Below are positions 59,914 to 64,000 of a stretch of 64,000 nucleotides of DNA, piece after piece. The stretch lies in assembly GCF_903944925.1 (NCBI RefSeq), contig NZ_CAJATU010000072.1:124001-188000 (forward strand), given 5' to 3'. Every line of letters starts with the position of its first letter. Positions within the stretch are counted from its first letter, which is position 1. Source of the stretch: an uncultured Rhodopila sp. (GTDB lineage: Bacteria > Pseudomonadota > Alphaproteobacteria > Acetobacterales > Acetobacteraceae). The position numbers and the translations under genes were made by a program. Below the pieces are notes generated by a model. That model was not told the DNA's origin, ran no database searches, and saw only the letters and a program-made list of their open reading frames with translations.

Positions 59914-60007
59914 CTGTGTCATGGCCGGCCTTGTGCCGGCCATCCACGCCTTGGCCTCAACGCCGCTGCAAGTCGTGGATGGCCGGACTAAATCCGGCCA
60001 TGACACA
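59914..60007. repeat. Family B repeat, full copy B5
   Basis: CTGTGTCATGGCCGGCCTTG, then TGCCGGCCATCCACGCC on the left and GTCGTGGATGGCCGG, then ACTAAATCCGGCCATGACACAG on the right: a nested inverted repeat. A short echo, GATCCGGCCAAGACACAGAG, follows at 60020-60039. It sits between two convergent genes. Confidence 0.85.
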
Positions 60008-60066
60008 GAAGCGACCTCGATCCGGCCAAGACACAGAGCGGCAGTCCCGCGCCAGCGCGGACTTCA

Positions 60067-61272
60067 CTACCCGCCGAACGCCGACAATCCCGTCTGTGCC
60101 CGCCCGAGGATCAGCGCATGCACGTCATGCGTGCCCTCATACGTGTTCACCGTCTCCAAATTCATCACATGCCGGATGACGTGGTACTCATCGACGATCC
60201 CGTTGCCGCCATGCATGTCCCGGGCGACCCGCGCGATATCCAGCGCCTTGCCACAGTTGTTGCGTTTCAGCAGGCTGATCATCTCCGGCGCCGCCGCATG
60301 TTCGTCCATCAGCCGCCCGAGCCGCAGCACGGCGTGCAGGCCCAGCGTGATCTCCGTCTGCATGTCCGCCAGCTTCTTCTGGACCAACTGAGTCGCCGCC
60401 AGCGGGCGGCCGAACATCATCCGCTGCAGCGTATACTCCCGCGCCGCATGCCAGCAGAACTCCGCCGCCCCCAGCGCGCCCCAGGCGATGCCGTAGCGGG
60501 CGTTGTTCAGGCAGGAGAACGGTCCGCGCAGCCCCTTGACGCTCGGAAGCTGGTTTGCCGCCGGGACGAACACGTCCTGCATCATGATCATGCCGGTCAC
60601 CGACGCCCGCAGCGAGAATTTCCCCTCGATCTTCGGCTGTGTCAGGCCGGGCATGCCGCGTTCGAGGATGAAGCCGCGGATGTCGCCGGCGTCGTCCTTC
60701 GCCCAAACCACCAGTACATCCGCAATCGGCGAATTGGTGATCCATGTCTTCGAGCCGTTCAGCAGGAACCCGCCATCCACCGCCCTCGCCCGGGTGCGCA
60801 TCGAGGCGGGATCCGACCCGGCATCCGGCTCGGTCAGTCCGAAGCAGCCGACAAACTCGCCGCTGCGCAATTTCGGCAGGTATTTCTGCCGCTGATCCTC
60901 CGACCCGAACGCGTAGATCGGATACATCACCAGCGACGATTGCACCGAAAACGCCGATCGGTAGCCGGAATCGACCCGTTCGACCTCACGCGAGATCAGG
61001 CCGTAGCTGACGTAGTTCACGCCGGCGCAGCCGTAGCCATCGAGGGTGGCGCCGAGGAAGCCCATCTCCCCGAACTCGTTCATGATCTCGCGATCGAACC
61101 TTTCCAGCCGGTTCGCCATCAGGATCCGCGGCAGCAATTTCTCCTGGCAGAAATCATGCGCCGAGTCGCGGATCGCCCGTTCGTCTTCCGTCAGCGCGCT
61201 GTCCAGTCGCAGCGCATCGTCCCAAACAAACGGAGTGAACGGGCTGGCGGGGCGGACAGGCTGATCGTTCAT
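60067..61272 (-). CDS. gcdH: Acyl-CoA dehydrogenase, glutaryl-CoA dehydrogenase-like
   Basis: 401 aa. The catalytic base is Glu379 in [20 protein letters not shown] and the substrate Arg in [20 protein letters not shown], as in GcdH, which oxidises and decarboxylates glutaryl-CoA to crotonyl-CoA. FAD-binding motifs [20 protein letters not shown] and WITNSPIAD are present. The start ATG overlaps the stop of the upstream DEAD-box helicase gene (ATGA), so the two are translated in tandem. Confidence 0.94.
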   Translation of the reverse strand: MNDQPVRPASPFTPFVWDDALRLDSALTEDERAIRDSAHDFCQEKLLPRILMANRLERFDREIMNEFGEMGFLGATLDGYGCAGVNYVSYGLISREVERVDSGYRSAFSVQSSLVMYPIYAFGSEDQRQKYLPKLRSGEFVGCFGLTEPDAGSDPASMRTRARAVDGGFLLNGSKTWITNSPIADVLVVWAKDDAGDIRGFILERGMPGLTQPKIEGKFSLRASVTGMIMMQDVFVPAANQLPSVKGLRGPFSCLNNARYGIAWGALGAAEFCWHAAREYTLQRMMFGRPLAATQLVQKKLADMQTEITLGLHAVLRLGRLMDEHAAAPEMISLLKRNNCGKALDIARVARDMHGGNGIVDEYHVIRHVMNLETVNTYEGTHDVHALILGRAQTGLSAFGG

Positions 61273-63128
61273 GCGTCGCTCTCTCTGTTCTCCGCGGTCA
61301 CCGGCGGACGGGTGCGCAGGAACATGAAGGCTGGCACATCATCCCCGAAGCCGACAACCGACGGCCCGAGGTCGTCGTCGCGGCGATAGCGGCGAGGCTC
61401 CTCCCGCCGGTACTCGCCACGCGGCGCTTCGTCGCGGCGCGGTTCCCGCTCGCGGCGGGGTTCGGCGTAGGCCGCCGGGCGTTCGGCCGCAACGGGCAAC
61501 TCCGCGCGCGGTTCCTTCACGGCGGCGGGCTTTTCAGCGCGCGACCGCTCGGTCCGCGGCTTGGCGGCCTTTTCCTTGACTTCTTTGGCTTCCCGCGGCT
61601 TCGCGGCAGCTTTCTTCGGTTCCGCCGTGGCGGGCTTGCGTCCGCGCCGCCCGCGGCTGGATTTCTCGGCCCAGTCCACCGGATCGAGCGCCTCGACGAT
61701 CACCGGCGGAATGGCGTGGCCGATCAACTTCTCGATCTGCTCGACGGCGTAGCGGTCCTCGGGGGAGGCGATGGTGAACGCGCGACCCTCCAAACCCGCC
61801 CGGCCGGTGCGGCCAATCCGATGCACATAATCCTCGGCATGGATCGGCACGTCGAAGTTGAACACGTGCGACAGGCCGCCGATATCGATGCCGCGCGCCG
61901 CCACGTCGCTGCATACCAGCAGCCTCAGGTCGTTGGCCTTGAACTTCTCCAGCGTGGCGAATCGCAGGGTCTGCGCCATGTCGCCATGCAGCGCACCGGC
62001 GTCGAAATGGTGCTTCACCAGCGATTTATGCAGGATATCGACGTCTTTCTTCCGGTTGCAGAAGATCAGAGCGTTCTGCACGTTTTGCGAGCGAATCAGC
62101 CGCCGCAGCGCCTCGCGCTTGTCGTGCTCGGCTACCAGCGCCAGGCCCTCGGTGATCGTCGTGGCGACCGAGGCGGCGCGGGACACCGCGATTTCCTTCG
62201 GATTCGTCAGGAACGCATCGACCAGGCGGCGGATTTCCGGTCCCATCGTCGCGGAGAAGAACAGCGTCTGGCGGGTCTTCGGCAGGAAGGAGACGATCTT
62301 TTCGACGTCCGGGATGAAGCCCATGTCGAGCATGCGGTCCGCTTCGTCGATCACCAGGATGCGGGTGTCGGACAGCAGGATCGAGCCGCGGTCGAACATG
62401 TCGAGCAGACGGCCCGGGGTGGCGATCAAGACATCGACACCCTTCATAAGGATGTCCTTCTGGTCGTTCATGCTCTCGCCGCCGATGATCAAGGCGTGCG
62501 TGAGTTTCAGGTACTTTCCGTACTGGACAAAATTCTCCGCCACCTGCAGGGCGAGTTCCCGGGTCGGCTCGAGGATCAGGCTGCGCGGCATGCGGGCGCG
62601 GGCGCGGGAGCCGGAGAGAATATCCAGCATCGGCAGGGTGAAGCCGGCCGTCTTGCCGGTGCCGGTCTGCGCCGTGCCCATGACGTCGCGGCCCATCAGC
62701 ACGAACGGGATCGCCTGCTCCTGGATCGGGGTCGGGTGGCGATACCCCATATCCGCGATCGCGCGCAGCACTTCTTCGGACAGGCCGAGATCGGCGAATA
62801 CGACTCGCGGCGGCTCCGGCGGCGGACCTTCGGCGATCGGGATCGACACGGCGGTTTCTTCAACCGGATCAACGGTGTCCTGCGCCGCTGCGATGCCGGC
62901 ATCCCCGGCTTCGGTGGCGGCAGCTTCCGCCGCCGGCAGCGCATCGTCCGCCGCGGACTCCGCCGGTTCAGGCACGGGCCCCCCGTCCTCGGGCGATGCC
63001 TGCGGGGATGCGTCGATCGCGGCTTCGGACGTCGTCGCGACGATCGCTTCCGCGTCGGCTGGTTCGCGTGAGGCGGTGGTTGTATCGGTCAAATCGGGTC
63101 CAGTCGGTGGCATGGGTACTTTTTTCAT
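61269..63128 (-). CDS. DEAD-box RNA helicase (RhlE-like)
   Basis: 619 aa. An N-terminal acidic, Ala- and Pro-rich extension (~1-105) precedes the DEAD core: Q motif [89 protein letters not shown] and [10 protein letters not shown]. The C-terminal ~125 residues are Arg-, Lys- and Glu-rich and disordered. RhlE-type helicases help ribosome assembly and cold growth. The start at 63128 is used. It is the upstream gene of the gcdH pair. Confidence 0.94.
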   Translation of the reverse strand: MKKVPMPPTGPDLTDTTTASREPADAEAIVATTSEAAIDASPQASPEDGGPVPEPAESAADDALPAAEAAATEAGDAGIAAAQDTVDPVEETAVSIPIAEGPPPEPPRVVFADLGLSEEVLRAIADMGYRHPTPIQEQAIPFVLMGRDVMGTAQTGTGKTAGFTLPMLDILSGSRARARMPRSLILEPTRELALQVAENFVQYGKYLKLTHALIIGGESMNDQKDILMKGVDVLIATPGRLLDMFDRGSILLSDTRILVIDEADRMLDMGFIPDVEKIVSFLPKTRQTLFFSATMGPEIRRLVDAFLTNPKEIAVSRAASVATTITEGLALVAEHDKREALRRLIRSQNVQNALIFCNRKKDVDILHKSLVKHHFDAGALHGDMAQTLRFATLEKFKANDLRLLVCSDVAARGIDIGGLSHVFNFDVPIHAEDYVHRIGRTGRAGLEGRAFTIASPEDRYAVEQIEKLIGHAIPPVIVEALDPVDWAEKSSRGRRGRKPATAEPKKAAAKPREAKEVKEKAAKPRTERSRAEKPAAVKEPRAELPVAAERPAAYAEPRREREPRRDEAPRGEYRREEPRRYRRDDDLGPSVVGFGDDVPAFMFLRTRPPVTAENRESDA

Positions 63129-63512
63129 GGCGCGAAAGCCACGCCCGTCGGTCCTACGCGGGGCGCACACGCAAAGGTGCCTGCATCCGCTCGCGCGACC
63201 GGCGGGGTATCGGGACTGCGAAGCCAAAAGTCAAGGATCGAGCGCAAAATGAGCGGGATATTCGTTTGCGCCATGATTTTGTCCGTCAGCGCGCCGGCGC
63301 CGGGCGATGCCGGCCCGGTCGCCGCATCGGCACCCCGAACCGGACACGGATGCGCCGGCCAGAACCCCCGTTCCTGTTGAAGCGGCGCGGAAAGAACGTT
63401 AGATTTACGTCTCAGGGATAATGCGGTCCGGAAAACATTCGGCACCGCCCGCATTCCCGCCAACCGGTGCACCCGAGCCGGGCGGTTTCAGCAAAACGGA
63501 TTTAGCCCACTC
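63129..63512. other. 384-bp divergent intergenic region before the sensor gene
   Basis: No convincing gene. A 43-codon frame at 63249-63380 begins with a signal-peptide-like stretch (MSGIFVCAMILSVSAPAPGD) but is Pro- and Ala-rich at its end and not supported. The region could hold a long leader for the helicase gene, as is common for cold-shock helicases, but no motif was found. Confidence 0.4.
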
Positions 63513-64000
63513 ATGAGTGCCAGTTCTAAACGCCGCGGCCGCCACAGGACAGGCTCCAGCTCGACACGTTTTACGCCTTCCCTGGTGGTTCCGCCCGAAA
63601 CCGTGCACCCGGCGCCCATTGGCGCCGCGGGGGTCGCCGCCAGCGCCGCCGTCGCCATCGTGGCACTGGCATTGATGGCTTTGATCTGGATGATTACCAG
63701 CCGGGTGATACAGGACCAGGGCGCTGAAATCCGCGAGCGGGCTGAGCAATCGCTGGCCGGCCAGGCAGCCACGATGGCCGAGACCGTTTCGCATGAGCTG
63801 CAGATGATCGATCAGAGCCTGATGATCATCCAGTCCGCCTGGAAACAGGACAGCGATAGCGTCGATCTGAAGCGGTGGCCACAGAAAATGCCCGCCCTGA
63901 CAGCAGTTTCCGACGATCTCTTCATTTCCGACGAGAATCATATCGTTCGCCAGGATATCCTGCCGCAGGCGGTCGGCCAGCATGTCGGCGCCGCGTATGT
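63513..64000 (+). CDS. 5' part of a membrane-bound sensor protein (cut by window)
   Basis: At least 162 codons are visible. A basic cytosolic N-terminus (SSKRRGRHRTGSSS) leads to one membrane helix (GVAASAAVAIVALALMALIW), then a periplasmic helix (RAEQSLAGQAATMAETVSHE) and the start of a dCache-like domain (FISDENHIVRQDILPQAVGQ, HVGAAYV). The pattern 'helix then LQMIDQSLMIIQSAW' is typical of PAS/GGDEF or histidine-kinase sensors, but the output domain is outside the window. ATG at 63513. Confidence 0.85.
   Translation, partial: MSASSKRRGRHRTGSSSTRFTPSLVVPPETVHPAPIGAAGVAASAAVAIVALALMALIWMITSRVIQDQGAEIRERAEQSLAGQAATMAETVSHELQMIDQSLMIIQSAWKQDSDSVDLKRWPQKMPALTAVSDDLFISDENHIVRQDILPQAVGQHVGAAY

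Noticed and set aside
63249-63380. 43-codon frame with a signal-like start upstream of the sensor gene
   Set aside because: No ribosome site, low-complexity end and location within a leader region. It could be real but cannot be supported.
1-64000. CRISPR arrays, complete insertion sequences, prophage genes, rRNA genes
   Set aside because: No regularly spaced identical repeats with unique spacers, no transposase or integrase motifs and no rRNA segments were seen in any reading of the window.

Overview
The window is a gene-dense, GC-rich chromosomal segment. Its gene content points to an alphaproteobacterium, most likely Rhodospirillales and perhaps Acetobacteraceae. The pointers are the rpmF-plsX-fabH-ihfA-merR order, a class I NrdB of the alphaproteobacterial kind, an octaprenyl diphosphate synthase, a Cys-type intracellular PHA depolymerase and two families of GC-rich or 'CACGGATTA'-type intergenic repeats. 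This placement is inference from protein resemblance; there is no rRNA in the window. I see no phage, no complete insertion sequence and no CRISPR array.

Layout. 0-6.5 kb (minus strand) is a stress-signalling module: RsbR, RsbS and RsbT homologues (stressosome scaffold and switch kinase), then, after a repeat-filled gap, a protein that joins an RsbT-like ATPase to a SpoIIE/PP2C phosphatase, then two hybrid histidine kinases whose frames are coupled. 6.7-13 kb has an amidohydrolase, a large secreted propeller-like protein, a ThDP enzyme and NrdB. 13.3-20.3 kb has a small conserved protein, a TrmN6-like methyltransferase, a DUF2007 protein, IspB, a short RNase R, an S41 protease and a DUF892 ferritin-like protein. 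20.3-26.7 kb has a GST, a PHA depolymerase, a methyltransferase-TPR protein, a TlpA-like thioredoxin, tRNA-Cys(GCA), a Uma2 fragment, a YifB/ComM AAA ATPase and a DUF2237 protein.

27-40.4 kb has a CLC chloride channel, a DenD-like epimerase/dehydrogenase, diaminopropionate ammonia-lyase, a DUF2939 protein, an epoxide hydrolase-like enzyme, a GT25-like protein, a TauD-type dioxygenase, a VOC protein, an SDR, and an NMT1/ThiY-type ABC importer (binding protein, ATPase, permease) whose last gene is coupled to another SDR. 40.4-44.7 kb is the least familiar part: a stand-alone acyl carrier protein converges on a three-gene minus-strand cassette made of a three-repeat 'WY...HY..GY' protein, a large protein with beta-sandwich-like modules and a C-terminal 'SLGDNC' domain, and an oxalyl-CoA-synthetase-like AMP ligase.

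45-49.5 kb has a NiCoT metal transporter preceded by a clear cobalamin riboswitch (so probably a cobalt importer), a DUF1835 protein, a ligase-associated-type exonuclease overlapping a cupin, and a lipoprotein. 49.6-64 kb has an Aer-like chemoreceptor with a C-terminal PilZ domain, oligoendopeptidase F, a long-chain acyl-CoA synthetase, rpmF-plsX-fabH, ihfA, a MerR regulator, glutaryl-CoA dehydrogenase coupled to a DEAD-box helicase, and the 5' end of a membrane sensor cut by the window edge.

Two dispersed repeat families recur in the gaps. Family A is about 130-150 bp, with inverted arms rich in CACGGATTA-like words (three copies). Family B is GC-rich hairpins with 'GTCATGGCCGG' and 'CGTGGATGG' words (seven copies or fragments). 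One gap that splits the rsb gene cluster carries both.
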